A DNA stretch of 32,784 bases from Patescibacteria group bacterium (GCA_028705215.1 JAQWDY010000001.1:1-32784), one strand, 5' to 3'. Counted from the stretch's first letter, positions 14,672 to 23,680 are shown. Numbers and translations are program-made. Notes: a model not told the origin generated them from the sequence alone.

Positions 14672-15667
14672 TTTTTTTACTACTCGCCAACCTGATTTAC
14701 TTTCTTTAAGGAATCCCTCTACAGTAAAACCAGCCGCTCTTTTATGACCTCCGCCGCCATATAAATTAGCGATTTTAGATACATCAATTAGATTATCATC
14801 ATTGGCGCGCAAACTGCCCTTCACAACGCCTTCGTTTTCACGTAAAAACAGAGCAACATCAACTCCGGGCAAATAACTAAGAAAGGAGACAATATCACCA
14901 AAAATATCTGCTAACTTGTCTTTATGTTTATAAAAATCTAATTCATTAAGATCTTCTCTTGTTAGGGCAGAGCAAGCAAATTTTGTTTGCTTATTATATT
15001 TTAAACGGGCAAAAACTCGTCCCCAAATTTTAAGAGCCGCTAAAGAGTTGCTCCCTCTTATATAATTCCCAATTTTATGTAAAGACGCTCCTTTAAGCAA
15101 CATTTTTGAAGATATTTCAAAAGCTTGAAAGGAGGAGTTGGGATGAATAAAGTTGCCCGTATCAGCCATTAGGCCAATAAGTATACAATTGGCCATATTT
15201 TTATTAACCTCGATCTTATTGCTTTGAAAAAATTCATAAATTATTTCCGTTGTAGAGGCTCTATCAGGCAATCTTATTTCTAGGTCTACTTGAGAGCCAT
15301 AAGGTTGATGGTGGTCAATTTCAATTATAAAAGGACGCTCCTTTTTATTAAGCAGCATCTTAATTTCTGTTGCTAAATTGGTGCGTTCTAAGGAGCCGCA
15401 ATCAAGAATTAAAATAACTGAATACTGCTCTAAGAAAGTAGGCTTTTCTTTCTGCACTAATTCTTCGTGAGGAATAAAATTATATAAATTTTCAATTTTA
15501 TTATCAGCATATGCTTGAAATTTTACATTCCCAGCTAAAAGCAATTCTAAAATAGCGCCCATAGAAGCAAGCGCATCTGGGTCAGGTGATGTATGGCCTA
15601 TTACCAATACTTGATCAGCACTGAGCAAGCGTGAGTGTGCTAATTTTAATTTATCTTCTAAATTCAT
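14669..15667 (-). CDS. nrnA: DHH-family phosphoesterase, NrnA-like (nanoRNase / pAp phosphatase)
   Basis: A predicted manganese-dependent enzyme degrading 2-5 nt RNA fragments, and possibly pAp. The 332 residues from ATG 15667 (MNLEDKLKLAHSRLL) were preferred over an upstream TTG. DHH-domain ligands are seen in GHTSPDPDALAS, LDCGSLERT, EIDHHQPYG and LMADTGNF; the C-terminal DHHA1 substrate-binding motif is GGGGHKRAAGF. It would act after PNPase and RNase Y, which leave short oligonucleotides. The substrate is inferred from the family. Two -10-like boxes (TATACT and TATAAT) lie 5-13 nt before the ATG. Confidence 0.9.
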   Translation of the reverse strand: MNLEDKLKLAHSRLLSADQVLVIGHTSPDPDALASMGAILELLLAGNVKFQAYADNKIENLYNFIPHEELVQKEKPTFLEQYSVILILDCGSLERTNLATEIKMLLNKKERPFIIEIDHHQPYGSQVDLEIRLPDRASTTEIIYEFFQSNKIEVNKNMANCILIGLMADTGNFIHPNSSFQAFEISSKMLLKGASLHKIGNYIRGSNSLAALKIWGRVFARLKYNKQTKFACSALTREDLNELDFYKHKDKLADIFGDIVSFLSYLPGVDVALFLRENEGVVKGSLRANDDNLIDVSKIANLYGGGGHKRAAGFTVEGFLKESKSGWRVVKK

Positions 15668-15692
15668 AACTGAGTATAATATTATAAAATAC

Positions 15693-15720
15693 AAAAAAAG
15701 TCCAGATTATGGACTTTTTT
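15693..15720 (-). terminator. Terminator of the infB-rbfA operon
   Basis: GTCCA (15700-15704) and TGGAC (15710-15714) form a stem flanked by seven A and six T residues. On the minus strand it lies 11 nt after the rbfA stop. Confidence 0.8.
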
Positions 15721-15730
15721 ATATATTTCT

Positions 15731-16060
15731 TTATAAATTTGCTTCTTTTATTAATTCTTCTATCTTGCTAGCTTCACGTTCACTATTATCAAATTCCCAA
15801 ATAAATTTAGGCAAGCGTCTCAGTTTGAGGCGCCCTTTAATATTGACCACTAATAGATGAGTTGATGCTTTTAATTTTTTTAAAACCGTTCCCGCTAGAC
15901 GATCAGGCAAAACTGATACTCCCACTTTAGCCTGCTTTAAATCAGGTGAACATTTAACATAGGAAACAGTCACTAGCGCTCCCTCCAATAGCGCTTGTTT
16001 ATTTAAAGCGCCTGCTAACTCTTGTTGCAAGACATTATTTATTCTTTCTAATTTGGACAT
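15731..16060 (-). CDS. rbfA: Ribosome-binding factor A
   Basis: A cold-shock-linked 30S maturation factor that binds near helix 1 and helix 45 of 16S rRNA. It has 109 residues with the family layout: N-terminal RINNVLQQELAGAL, the strand-loop ALVTVSYVKCSPDLKQAKVGVSVL, and the C-terminal LRRLPKFIWEFDNSEREASKIEELI. It starts 2 nt after infB in the conserved infB-rbfA order and is probably translationally coupled. Confidence 0.96.
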   Translation of the reverse strand: MSKLERINNVLQQELAGALNKQALLEGALVTVSYVKCSPDLKQAKVGVSVLPDRLAGTVLKKLKASTHLLVVNIKGRLKLRRLPKFIWEFDNSEREASKIEELIKEANL

Positions 16061-16062
16061 AG

Positions 16063-18036
16063 TTAATCTTGATAAGCGATTTCTTCCTCCTTATAAGCAA
16101 GCAAGATATCTCCTTCGGTTATTACGCCTCCTCCCTCATAAAGCAAACCCGCCTCTTCGTTTTTTTCTACAGTGTCAACATTTTGCTTTCCTGATTGCAA
16201 GCGAGCTAATTTACCATTAGCGATAAAATTATCATTACGCCATATTTCTAACAAACAGTCGTTTTTTAGTTCCCCATCTAAAACCTTACCGCCAACAATT
16301 TGACCATTGTTATCAGTTCTAAAAATTGCCAAAACCTTTAAGCGCCCCAAATCCGTTCTTTTAATTTCAGGTTTGACCAATAATTTCATTTCTTCTTTAA
16401 CGTATTTAATAAGATCGTAGATAATAGAAAAGCTTTCCACCGTTACTTGTCTTTCTCTGATTAGCTCCTCTACTTGTGGTGAGGTCTTTACGTTAAAACC
16501 CATAATTTTTGCCCCTGAATCTTCTGCTCTCTTTACATCCCCTTCGGTAATATAACCTAAACCTTTGTAGATGATTTTTACGCGCACTCTTTCGTTATTT
16601 AATTTTAAAAGCGACTCTTCAATTGCCTCAGCTGAACCTAAAAAATCTGCCTTAATTATTACATTAATAGTTGGCAATTTGTTCTCTTTTTTATCATCAT
16701 CCTGAGCATTAATGAAGACATCTTTAGCATTATTATTTGCCCTCATCTTCTTAATCTTTAATTTTTGCCCTTCTCCAACAGTTAAAATATCTCCCACTGT
16801 TGGCGATATCTTTAAACCAATAATTTTTGCTGGCGTTGAAGGACCAACCTCTAAAACATCTTCTCCTAAATAATTTTTTAAAGCTTTTACCTTGCCATAA
16901 AAAATATCATTAAAACAAAGGTGGTCACCCACACGCAAAGTTCCATTTTGTATTAAAATAGTGGCCAGTGGTCCCGCTCCCTTATCTACATTTGACTCAA
17001 CTACAGTGCCGGCCGCCGCCGCCTGCGGATTAGCCTTCAAATTATTCGCCTCTGTTTCTGCTAGCAACAAAACCATATCTAAAAGCTCTTCTATTCCGAT
17101 GCCGTCTTTAGCAGAAATTGGCACACAAATTGTTTTTCCTCCCCAGTCCTCTGGGGTTATGTTTAATTTTGTTGATAATTCTTGTTTTGTCTTATTAATA
17201 TCGGCCGTCTCTTTATCAATTTTATTAATTGCTACAATAAAGGGAATTTTAGCTGCTTCAATAATACGATAGGCTTCAATTGTTTGCGGCTTGACGCCAT
17301 CATCTGCCGCTACTACTAAAATCGCAATATCTGCTACCTTAGCACCGCGACTACGCATAGCTGTAAAAGCTTCATGCCCAGGAGTATCAATAAAGGTAAT
17401 TTTTTGATCTTTTCGCGCAACTTGATAAGCGCCAATATGCTGTGTTATGCCTCCTGCTTCACCAGCAATAACATTGCTTTCTCTTATAGAATCTAATAAT
17501 TTTGTTTTACCATGATCAACATGACCCATTACGACGATTACAGGGGGACGTTTTTCTAAAGATTCTACATTTTCACTAGCTATTATATCATCCAATTTTT
17601 TATCCTCTGGCTTATCTTCCTCAACAGCCTCAGTTAATCTTACATCTAAATTTAAATTTTCACCGATAATTGCCGCTGTATCAAAGTCAATTTTTTCATT
17701 AATTGAGGTAAACACACCATTTTTCATTAATTCTGCTAAAACCCTATTAATAGGAATTCCTGCTAATTCGGCATAATCCCGCACAGTAACAACTGCTGGT
17801 ATCATTATTGTTTTAACTTCCTTAGGCAAAACTTCATCTTGTTTTTTTATCTGTTCTGCTATTTTTTTCTGTTCCCATTCACGTTTTAATGATGGCCATT
17901 CTCTAATGATTTTTTTTGCGGTATTATTGTCCACCTTTATTGCTTTATGACCAATAGAAAAACCCCATTCTGGCAATAGTTCTTTTAATTCTTGGGGATT
18001 GATACGCAATATTCTTGCTAACTCTGTTATATTCAT
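16063..18036 (-). CDS. infB: Translation initiation factor IF-2
   Basis: GTPase that delivers initiator tRNA to the 30S subunit. Its 657 residues are short because the N-terminal region is reduced; there is an IF2_N motif at the start ([19 protein letters not shown]) and a second IF2_N-like unit ([21 protein letters not shown]). The G domain has G1 GHVDHGKT (171-178), G3 DTPGH and G4 NKID. Domains II-IV follow, including the C-terminal fMet-tRNA-binding domain, which ends in [22 protein letters not shown]. Its initiator tRNA partner is at 8972. A good promoter lies at 18083-18111. Confidence 0.98.
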   Translation of the reverse strand: MNITELARILRINPQELKELLPEWGFSIGHKAIKVDNNTAKKIIREWPSLKREWEQKKIAEQIKKQDEVLPKEVKTIMIPAVVTVRDYAELAGIPINRVLAELMKNGVFTSINEKIDFDTAAIIGENLNLDVRLTEAVEEDKPEDKKLDDIIASENVESLEKRPPVIVVMGHVDHGKTKLLDSIRESNVIAGEAGGITQHIGAYQVARKDQKITFIDTPGHEAFTAMRSRGAKVADIAILVVAADDGVKPQTIEAYRIIEAAKIPFIVAINKIDKETADINKTKQELSTKLNITPEDWGGKTICVPISAKDGIGIEELLDMVLLLAETEANNLKANPQAAAAGTVVESNVDKGAGPLATILIQNGTLRVGDHLCFNDIFYGKVKALKNYLGEDVLEVGPSTPAKIIGLKISPTVGDILTVGEGQKLKIKKMRANNNAKDVFINAQDDDKKENKLPTINVIIKADFLGSAEAIEESLLKLNNERVRVKIIYKGLGYITEGDVKRAEDSGAKIMGFNVKTSPQVEELIRERQVTVESFSIIYDLIKYVKEEMKLLVKPEIKRTDLGRLKVLAIFRTDNNGQIVGGKVLDGELKNDCLLEIWRNDNFIANGKLARLQSGKQNVDTVEKNEEAGLLYEGGGVITEGDILLAYKEEEIAYQD

Positions 18037-18082
18037 GAAAATATACTTAAAAATAAATAAACAAGCGTTTACTTGCTACTTC

Positions 18083-18111
18083 ATAGTACTTTAAATATTA
18101 CTTTTAGTCAA
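18083..18111 (-). promoter_or_regulatory. Predicted promoter of the infB-rbfA operon
   Basis: On the minus strand TTGACT (18111-18106), a 17-nt spacer and TACTAT (18088-18083). It predicts a leader of about 40 nt without a clear Shine-Dalgarno sequence. Confidence 0.6.
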
Positions 18112-18445
18112 TAAAATAAGCGTTAAATAAAGTTTAATTATTTACAAAAACAATAAACCTGGTCTACACCTTCGCTATTCTTTACAAAATGGGAATGTCG
18201 TGATAAGGTAATTATAGAAATTATATTTTAACTAAATCCGAATTTTTTAGAAAAAGGCGTTTTTAATCACTTCTCAAGAAATTGTTCTTATTTTTGAAGA
18301 TAAAACTATGCTATTCCCAAATTATTGTTTAATATTAGCAGAAAAAAACAAGTCAAAACTAAACAAAAAATCTTCTAAAATAACGCTTAAAGTGAAGCGA
18401 TTATTTTGTTAGTCCGCTATTTTTCTGGAATCCGGTCAATTTTAT
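18112..18445. other. Intergenic stretch between divergent infB and rny, no gene seen
   Basis: About 330 nt between the infB promoter and the rny start. It holds no convincing ORF (the longest ATG frame has 34 codons, at 18308-18412, without a ribosome-binding site), no tRNA, and no structured RNA that I recognise. It presumably contains the rny promoter and leader, but I could not identify a confident -35/-10 pair. This is the longest gap here outside the rRNA leader. Confidence 0.5.
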
Positions 18446-19969
18446 ATGGAAATTATTAAATACGCTTTATACGTAGTTGTCGCTGTAGGCGGTTTTTTTA
18501 TTGGTTATTACGTTTATAAGAAAACAGCTGAAGCAAAAATTAGCACCGCTAAAGAAAGAGCTGACAAAATTATTAGTGACGCTAAATTAAAAGAAAAAGA
18601 GTCTCTACTGCTAACTCAAGACAAGGCTTTGAAAATAATTGATGAGGCAAAAAAAGATGAAAGTCGTCGTCGCAATGAGATTAATCAATTACAAAAACGT
18701 CTAGAGAACAGAGAAAGTACTTTTTCACAAAAATTAATTGAACTTCAAGACAAACAACAAAAATTATACGACAAGGTTAACGAAGTTCAAGAAATTAAGG
18801 AAAAAATAAAAAACATTCAAGAAGAGCAACTGAAAAAGTTAGAAGAGCTATCAGGCTTAAAACAGGAGGATGCTAAAAACCTATTGTTAAAAATGGAGGA
18901 AGATAGGGCAGCAGAGGATTTATTAGTGCGTCTGAGAAAATTAGAACAAGACAATGAAGAAAAAATAGAAGAAAAAGCAAGAGATTTGCTGGCAGTTGCC
19001 ATGCAACGCATGGTCTCTGCTTACACTGTTGAGCTAACAACCACCACAGTTGACTTGCCTAATGATGAAATGAAGGGGCGCATTATTGGTCGTGAGGGAA
19101 GAAATATAAAAGCAATTGAAAATATGACTGGAGTAGAAATAATAGTTGATGATACGCCCAATGCTATTACTGTCTCTGGCTTTTCTTTAATACGTCGCCA
19201 TATTGCTAAAAAAACTTTAGACTATTTAATCAAAGATGGCCGTATCCATCCTACAAAAATTGAAGAAGCGGTGGAAAATGCTAAAAAAGAAATTGCACTT
19301 GATATTAAAAAGGCAGGTGAGGAAGCAATGTATGAGGTTGGCGTTACTGGCTTTGACCCCAAACTTGTTCAAATTTTAGGAAGATTAAAATATCGTACAA
19401 GCTATGGGCAAAACTCCCTCCGTCATTCAATTGAAGTCGCCCATTTATCAGCTATGCTAGCCGAGGAATTAGGCGCCGATGTAACGCTCGCTAAAAAAGG
19501 CGGACTACTTCATGATATCGGAAAAGCGGTTGATCATGAAGTTCAAGGAAACCACACTGAAATTGGACGTGATATAGCTAAAAAATTCAACTTACCACCA
19601 GAAATTATCGCTCCAATTGAAACTCATCACGATGACCACCCCGCCTCCCTTATTTCTGTCATTGTTAAGGTAGCCGATGCTATTTCTTCTGCTCGACCAG
19701 GTGCCAGAAGTGATAGTTTTGAAAACTATCTCCAACGCTTAGAAGAGTTAGAAAAAATCGCTCAAACCTTTGATGGTGTAGAAAAGGTTTACGCAATTCA
19801 AGCTGGTCGCGAAGTTCGTGTCTTTGTGCAACCGGAAATGATAAACGATCTAAAAGCTCATAATTTAGCTAGAGATATTGCAAAAAGAATAGAAAATGAG
19901 TTAAAATACCCAGGGGAGATAAAAGTAAATGTTATTCGAGAAATGAGAGTAACTGAATATGCTCGATAA
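18446..19969 (+). CDS. rny: Ribonuclease Y
   Basis: Membrane-bound endoribonuclease that initiates mRNA decay. At 507 residues it has the normal length. An N-terminal span (IIKYALYVVVAVGGFFIGYYVY) anchors a long charged coiled coil (about residues 30-170). A KH domain (about 200-270) carries KGRIIGREGRNIKAIENMTG, then the HD domain with LLHDIGKAVDHE (His356-Asp357) and IETHHDD. The C-terminal AGREVRVFVQPE to VNVIREMRVTEYA block is diagnostic. It is a single transcription unit next to hup, and no RNase E is visible in the window. Confidence 0.98.
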   Translation: MEIIKYALYVVVAVGGFFIGYYVYKKTAEAKISTAKERADKIISDAKLKEKESLLLTQDKALKIIDEAKKDESRRRNEINQLQKRLENRESTFSQKLIELQDKQQKLYDKVNEVQEIKEKIKNIQEEQLKKLEELSGLKQEDAKNLLLKMEEDRAAEDLLVRLRKLEQDNEEKIEEKARDLLAVAMQRMVSAYTVELTTTTVDLPNDEMKGRIIGREGRNIKAIENMTGVEIIVDDTPNAITVSGFSLIRRHIAKKTLDYLIKDGRIHPTKIEEAVENAKKEIALDIKKAGEEAMYEVGVTGFDPKLVQILGRLKYRTSYGQNSLRHSIEVAHLSAMLAEELGADVTLAKKGGLLHDIGKAVDHEVQGNHTEIGRDIAKKFNLPPEIIAPIETHHDDHPASLISVIVKVADAISSARPGARSDSFENYLQRLEELEKIAQTFDGVEKVYAIQAGREVRVFVQPEMINDLKAHNLARDIAKRIENELKYPGEIKVNVIREMRVTEYAR

Positions 19970-19978
19970 AATTAGGGG

Positions 19979-20007
19979 TTGAAAAATATTTCTTTACAAG
20001 CTAAAAT
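19979..20007 (+). promoter_or_regulatory. Predicted promoter of hup
   Basis: TTGAAA (19979-19984), a 17-nt spacer and TAAAAT (20002-20007). The predicted start near 20014 is only about three bases before ATG 20017. Confidence 0.55.
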
Positions 20008-20016
20008 CATAACTAT

Positions 20017-20304
20017 ATGAATAAAGCACAACTTATCGAAAAACTACATCGTGAAGTTGAGGGTTTGAGCAAAAAACAGGCTGAAAAAACAATTGATGTT
20101 CTCACCAACACTATAGTTGAAGAACTGAAAAATGATCGCGAAGTCACTATCGCGGGTTTCGGTACTTTCTTGTCTAGGGTCCGTTATTCCCGGGGCGGAG
20201 TAAATCCCCAAAACCCTAGTCAGAGAATCACAATTCCAGAAGTGAAGGTAGCCAAATTTAAGACTGGCTATCATCTAAAACAAGCCCTAAAAGGTAAACG
20301 CTAA
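20017..20304 (+). CDS. hup: HU-family DNA-binding protein
   Basis: Histone-like protein that bends and compacts DNA as a dimer. It has 95 residues with the standard fold: MNKAQLIEKLHREVEGLSKKQAEK helices, EVTIAGFGTFLSRVR, the beta-arm RYSRGGVNPQNPSQRITIPE with the intercalating-proline region, and the C-terminal AKFKTGYHLKQAL. It is followed by a terminator and three tRNA genes. Confidence 0.96.
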   Translation: MNKAQLIEKLHREVEGLSKKQAEKTIDVLTNTIVEELKNDREVTIAGFGTFLSRVRYSRGGVNPQNPSQRITIPEVKVAKFKTGYHLKQALKGKR

Positions 20305-20354
20305 AACACCCTTCTCAAGCAAAGCGCTCTTCTTTTTTCTTTAAGGGTGTTTTT
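20303..20354 (+). terminator. Long-loop terminator after hup
   Basis: AAAACACCCTT (20303-20313) pairs with AAGGGTGTTTT (20343-20353) over a 29-nt loop that may contain a small AGC/GCT hairpin. The stem starts in the hup stop codon and ends in T residues. Confidence 0.6.
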
Positions 20355-20357
20355 AAA

Positions 20358-20431
20358 GCGCCCGTAGCTCAATTGGATAGAGCACTTGGCTTCGGACCAA
20401 GGGGTTGCAGGTTCGAGTCCTGCCGGGCGCA
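20358..20431 (+). tRNA. tRNA-Arg (TCG)
   Basis: Acceptor GCGCCCG/CGGGCGC, anticodon stem CTTGG/CCAAG with loop CTTCGGA (anticodon TCG), T arm GCAGG/CCTGC. Discriminator A20431; no CCA is encoded. Confidence 0.96.
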
Positions 20432-20440
20432 CGAAGTATA

Positions 20441-20514
20441 GGCTGGGTAGCTCAGTTGGTTAGAGCGTGGCACTCATAACGCCAAGGTCGCGGGTTCAAT
20501 TCCCGCCCCCGCCA
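20441..20514 (+). tRNA. tRNA-Met (CAT), elongator type, with two stem mismatches
   Basis: Acceptor GGCTGGG against CCCCGCC leaves U4 opposite C69, and anticodon stem TGGCA against CGCCA leaves A31 opposite C39. Loop CTCATAA gives CAT. The D stem GCTC/GAGC and the paired G1-C72 exclude an initiator. T arm GCGGG/CCCGC is perfect. It is probably elongator Met; a lysidine-modified Ile2 tRNA cannot be excluded. No CCA is encoded. Confidence 0.85.
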
Positions 20515-20553
20515 CATTTATTTTTAAAATTAAAATAGATAATTATGCACAAA

Positions 20554-20626
20554 GCCCCGTTAGCTCAGCTGGTAGAGCAGTTGCCTCTTAAGCAAACGGT
20601 CGCAGGTTCGAGTCCTGCACGGGGCA
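20554..20626 (+). tRNA. tRNA-Lys (CTT)
   Basis: Acceptor GCCCCGT/ACGGGGC, loop CTCTTAA with anticodon CTT. The anticodon stem GTTGC/GCAAA has four pairs and a G27-A43 mismatch; T arm GCAGG/CCTGC. Discriminator A20626; no CCA is encoded. Confidence 0.94.
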
Positions 20627-20627
20627 C

Positions 20628-20652
20628 AAAAACAGGCTTAAAGCCTGTTTTC
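20628..20652 (+). terminator. Terminator after tRNA-Lys
   Basis: AACAGGCT (20631-20638) pairs with AGCCTGTT (20642-20649), flanked by A and T runs. Confidence 0.75.
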
Positions 20653-20674
20653 GTTTGATTTCTATCTAAAATAT

Positions 20675-21244
20675 ATGTTAAATTTAATAATTTTTGGATC
20701 GCCTGGAGCTGGTAAAGGTACGCAGGCAAAAAAATTAGCACAACAATTTAATCTTAAACATGTTTCCAGTGGAGAAATATTAAGACGGGCGATTAAAAGT
20801 AACAGATTAGATAAAAAAATTAGCACCTATCTTGATGCTGGCAAATTGGTTCCTGATACACTGATAATAACATTAATGACCAAAAGATTGGAGAAGTTAT
20901 TGGGCAAAGTTAACCTTATCTTTGATGGCTATCCACGCACCTTAAAACAGGCAAAAATGTTAGATGAAATATTTCAAGAAAAAAATATTAAACCAGCTTT
21001 AGTTATCAGCCTAGATCTAGAAAATAACATCGCCTTGCAAAGAATTCTTGATCGTTCAAAAAATTCAAATCGCTCCGATGATATTTTAAAAGTAATAAAG
21101 AAAAGATTAAAAATATACGAGAAAACAACAGCGCCCATACTTAAATACTACGAGCAAAATAAGCGTTTAATCAAGATAGACGGAAGAGCTAATATAGATA
21201 AAGTAAATGAGGAGATATTAATAAAAATAAAAAAGAGGCTTTAA
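20675..21244 (+). CDS. adk: Adenylate kinase
   Basis: Interconverts AMP + ATP and 2 ADP in the cytoplasm. The product has 189 residues. P-loop FGSPGAGKGTQAKKLA, the AMP-binding VSSGEILRR and the FDGYPRTLKQAKML motif are intact. The LID is the short form: ILDRSKNSNRSDD replaces the long, often zinc-binding LID, as in other short adenylate kinases. Its stop codon lies inside a bidirectional terminator shared with recA. Confidence 0.96.
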   Translation: MLNLIIFGSPGAGKGTQAKKLAQQFNLKHVSSGEILRRAIKSNRLDKKISTYLDAGKLVPDTLIITLMTKRLEKLLGKVNLIFDGYPRTLKQAKMLDEIFQEKNIKPALVISLDLENNIALQRILDRSKNSNRSDDILKVIKKRLKIYEKTTAPILKYYEQNKRLIKIDGRANIDKVNEEILIKIKKRL

Positions 21245-21258
21245 GCCTCTTTTTTTTA
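21229..21258. terminator. Bidirectional terminator between adk and recA
   Basis: AAAAAGAGGCT (21230-21240) pairs with AGCCTCTTTTT (21244-21254) over a 3-nt loop. The A and T runs are symmetrical, so it serves both convergent genes. Confidence 0.85.
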
Positions 21259-21265
21259 CTTTTTC

Positions 21266-22327
21266 TTATTTATCTTTTTTTTCTGCTTCAACCTCCCTAC
21301 TTTTTATCTCTGCTAAAATTCCCTTTCTAACTTCCTGTATTAATTTTTTATCTGCCCTTAGCGCCTTCTTAGCTGTCTCGCGACCAAGCCCTAATTTCAC
21401 GTCACCAAAAGAATAGGAATTACCACTTTTTTTGATAACACCATGCTCTACACCTAAATCAATTAAATCGCCAGCCACTGAAATTCCCTCATTATACATA
21501 ATATCAAATTCACAAGTACGAAAAGGGGCGGCAACTTTATTTTTCACAATCTTAGCCTTAACCCTATTTCCAATAATATTATCACCCTGCTTAATTTGCG
21601 CCGCTCGCCTCACTTCAATACGAACTGATGAATAAAATTTTAAAGCATTTCCACCGGTAGTAGTTTCCGGATTACCAAAAAATACGCCAATTTTGTTTCT
21701 AATTTGATTAATAAAAATAACTACAGATTTAGTTCGCGCAATTGAGCCAGTTAATTTCCTTAAAGCTTGACTCATAAGTCTTGCTTGAAGCCCCATATGT
21801 TGGTCTCCCATTTCTCCCTCAATTTCTTTTTGTGGAACTAAGGCGGCCACACTGTCTACTACAATTACATCAACAGCATTAGAACGAACTAGAGTTTCTA
21901 CAATCTCTAAAGCTTGTTCACCGCTATCTGGCTGTGAAAGCAACATCTCTTTAACATTTACACCTATTTTAGCGGCATAGTCAGGATCAAGAGCGTGCTC
22001 AGCGTCAACAAAGGCTGCAATTCCGCCCACCTTTTGTACTTCCGCTACAATATGCTGGGCTAGAGTAGTTTTGCCTGATGACTCGGGGCCATAAATTTCC
22101 ACAATTCTGCCTCGAGGCACGCCACCGATTCCGCAAGCTAAGTCTAGTGATAAGCAACCAGTTGAAATTGCGTCAACATTAGTTTTTCTAGCTTCACCAA
22201 ACATCATTATTGAACCTTCTCCAAATTTATTTCTAATTTGCTCGATAGCGTTTAAGGCTGCTTCATGTCGACCATCTAATTCCTTAGATTTATCGCCAGA
22301 AGTCTTTTTTGTTTTTTCCTGTTTCAT
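21266..22327 (-). CDS. recA: Recombinase A
   Basis: Forms the ATP-dependent filament on single-stranded DNA for homologous recombination and damage response. At 353 residues it is normal. Walker A is GPESSGKTT (80-88), followed by [11 protein letters not shown], the [13 protein letters not shown] Walker B strand, the loop L1/L2 segments [20 protein letters not shown] and [20 protein letters not shown], and a short charged C-terminus. A -10 box lies at 22365-22370. I see no LexA-type operator upstream, so SOS control is not supported by this sequence. Confidence 0.98.
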   Translation of the reverse strand: MKQEKTKKTSGDKSKELDGRHEAALNAIEQIRNKFGEGSIMMFGEARKTNVDAISTGCLSLDLACGIGGVPRGRIVEIYGPESSGKTTLAQHIVAEVQKVGGIAAFVDAEHALDPDYAAKIGVNVKEMLLSQPDSGEQALEIVETLVRSNAVDVIVVDSVAALVPQKEIEGEMGDQHMGLQARLMSQALRKLTGSIARTKSVVIFINQIRNKIGVFFGNPETTTGGNALKFYSSVRIEVRRAAQIKQGDNIIGNRVKAKIVKNKVAAPFRTCEFDIMYNEGISVAGDLIDLGVEHGVIKKSGNSYSFGDVKLGLGRETAKKALRADKKLIQEVRKGILAEIKSREVEAEKKDK

Positions 22328-22364
22328 AAAATTATTTGCTAATTATTTTTTTAATTTTAATTTT

Positions 22365-22370
22365 ATTATA
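22365..22370 (-). promoter_or_regulatory. Possible -10 box of recA
   Basis: TATAAT on the minus strand directly preceded by GTG, giving a leader of about 30 nt. No good -35 is seen 16-18 nt upstream. Confidence 0.4.
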
Positions 22371-22420
22371 CACCCCCACTGCTTAACTAAATATAAATTT
22401 ATTCTGAAAATAATTAAATC

Positions 22421-22774
22421 TTAATTTGCTTTTTTCTTAAAAATTGGCAATATACTTTTTTTCGTCTCACCTTGAGAATTTAAAATCATAATAATTAAAC
22501 CCTCTTCCTCTCGGCTGATTTGAAAATAATTTTTCAATCGTATCTGCCAAGAATTATCACTATTATCTATACCATCTTCCTGATTAGACTTGTCTGACCA
22601 GGATGAAAAAAAATCATCAGCCACGTCAACAACATTATTAATTCCCTTATACAGTTTATTTTCATTAGCCTCTCTTGCGGTACTATCATTATACTCAACC
22701 ACAGCAATGACAGTAAGAGCCAAAAAAACAACAACTACGACTATAACATAAATAATTGTCTTCCAGCTAAACAT
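22421..22774 (-). CDS. Small single-pass membrane protein, function unknown
   Basis: The product has 117 residues. There is one strong N-terminal span (IIYVIVVVVVFLALTVIAVV), then an acidic, Asn/Asp/Ser-rich linker and a C-terminal folded-looking part (WQIRLKNYFQISREEEGLIIMILNSQGETKKSILPIF). The topology suggests an anchored extracytoplasmic or cytoplasmic domain. I recognise no family. It lies between recA and the uridylyltransferase gene on the same strand, with gaps of about 90 and 130 nt, so an operon is uncertain. Confidence 0.7.
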   Translation of the reverse strand: MFSWKTIIYVIVVVVVFLALTVIAVVEYNDSTAREANENKLYKGINNVVDVADDFFSSWSDKSNQEDGIDNSDNSWQIRLKNYFQISREEEGLIIMILNSQGETKKSILPIFKKKAN

Positions 22775-22905
22775 AGTAATTATATATTTAAATATTTTTT
22801 ATATACTTAAAAGATAAGAACGAAAATAAACTCCCTACACCGACTTAACTATTGCCAGTCATCTATTCCTTATATTATAAACTTTTTTTATTATTTTATC
22901 TAATT

Positions 22906-23646
22906 CTATAGGCTTTTTAAATTGCTAGCTATTTCTAGCTCCTTTGGACTATTAATCCCCATTGCTTCTTGGGGATTAATTGCTAGGGTTTCAATTTGAT
23001 GATTCTGTAAAAAAGCAATTTTTATCATATCAGTTAAATAAAATTCGTGCGCCTTATTATCATCTTGTAGCTTATCAATATTTTCAAACAACCATTTTTT
23101 ATCAAAACACATAAAACCGGGATTCACCTCAGTGATTTCTCTTTCTTGAAAATTAGCATCCTTTAACTCAACTATAGCCTCAACTTTTCCCTCACTATTA
23201 CGCACTATTCTGCCCCATCCATAAAAATTGTGATGCCAACCAGAAAAATCTGGCAAAATTGTGGGCATAATTGTAACCGCTTCTGGCTCAAGTTTAGCAA
23301 ATTTAACTATTGATTCTGCCTTTAAAAAAGGATGATCTCCGTATAATACAATAATCTTTTCTGTTTCATTTTTTACAAAATTACGGGCACAAGAAACAGC
23401 GTGCCCAGTGCCCAGTTGCCTGTCTTGGATTACATATTGCGCTCTATAATCTTTAAGAGTCTGCTTAATTATCTTTTCATTTTCTTTTGACACAATTATA
23501 ATTGGCTGCTGATCAACCTTGGAGTCAACAAGCGAATCTAGAAGATATTGTATCATTGGTCGTCCCTTTAGGGGAACTAAAACTTTAGGCAAATCAGAGC
23601 CCATGCGCGTCCCTTTGCCAGCCGCCAAAATTATAACTTGAACCAT
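22906..23646 (-). CDS. GlmU-like nucleotidyltransferase (uridylyltransferase domain only)
   Basis: Sugar-phosphate nucleotidyltransferase, probably making UDP-GlcNAc from UTP and GlcNAc-1-phosphate. The 246 residues form only the Rossmann-like domain: IILAAGKGTRMGSDLPKVLVPL (nucleotide loop), QLGTGHAVSCA, VLYGDHPFL with the metal Asp, VEAIVELKDAN and the EVNPGFMCF strand. The C-terminal left-handed beta-helix acetyltransferase domain of bifunctional GlmU is absent, so the acetyl transfer would need another gene. A related sugar specificity is possible. It ends in TAG and has a promoter candidate at 23681-23709. Confidence 0.85.
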   Translation of the reverse strand: MVQVIILAAGKGTRMGSDLPKVLVPLKGRPMIQYLLDSLVDSKVDQQPIIIVSKENEKIIKQTLKDYRAQYVIQDRQLGTGHAVSCARNFVKNETEKIIVLYGDHPFLKAESIVKFAKLEPEAVTIMPTILPDFSGWHHNFYGWGRIVRNSEGKVEAIVELKDANFQEREITEVNPGFMCFDKKWLFENIDKLQDDNKAHEFYLTDMIKIAFLQNHQIETLAINPQEAMGINSPKELEIASNLKSL

Positions 23647-23680
23647 AAAATATAAAGAAAATTTAATTAATTTCCTTTAT

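Noticed and set aside
18308-18412. 34-codon ORF in the infB-rny gap
   Set aside because: No ribosome-binding site, promoter or family signal; composition is that of the AT-rich spacer.
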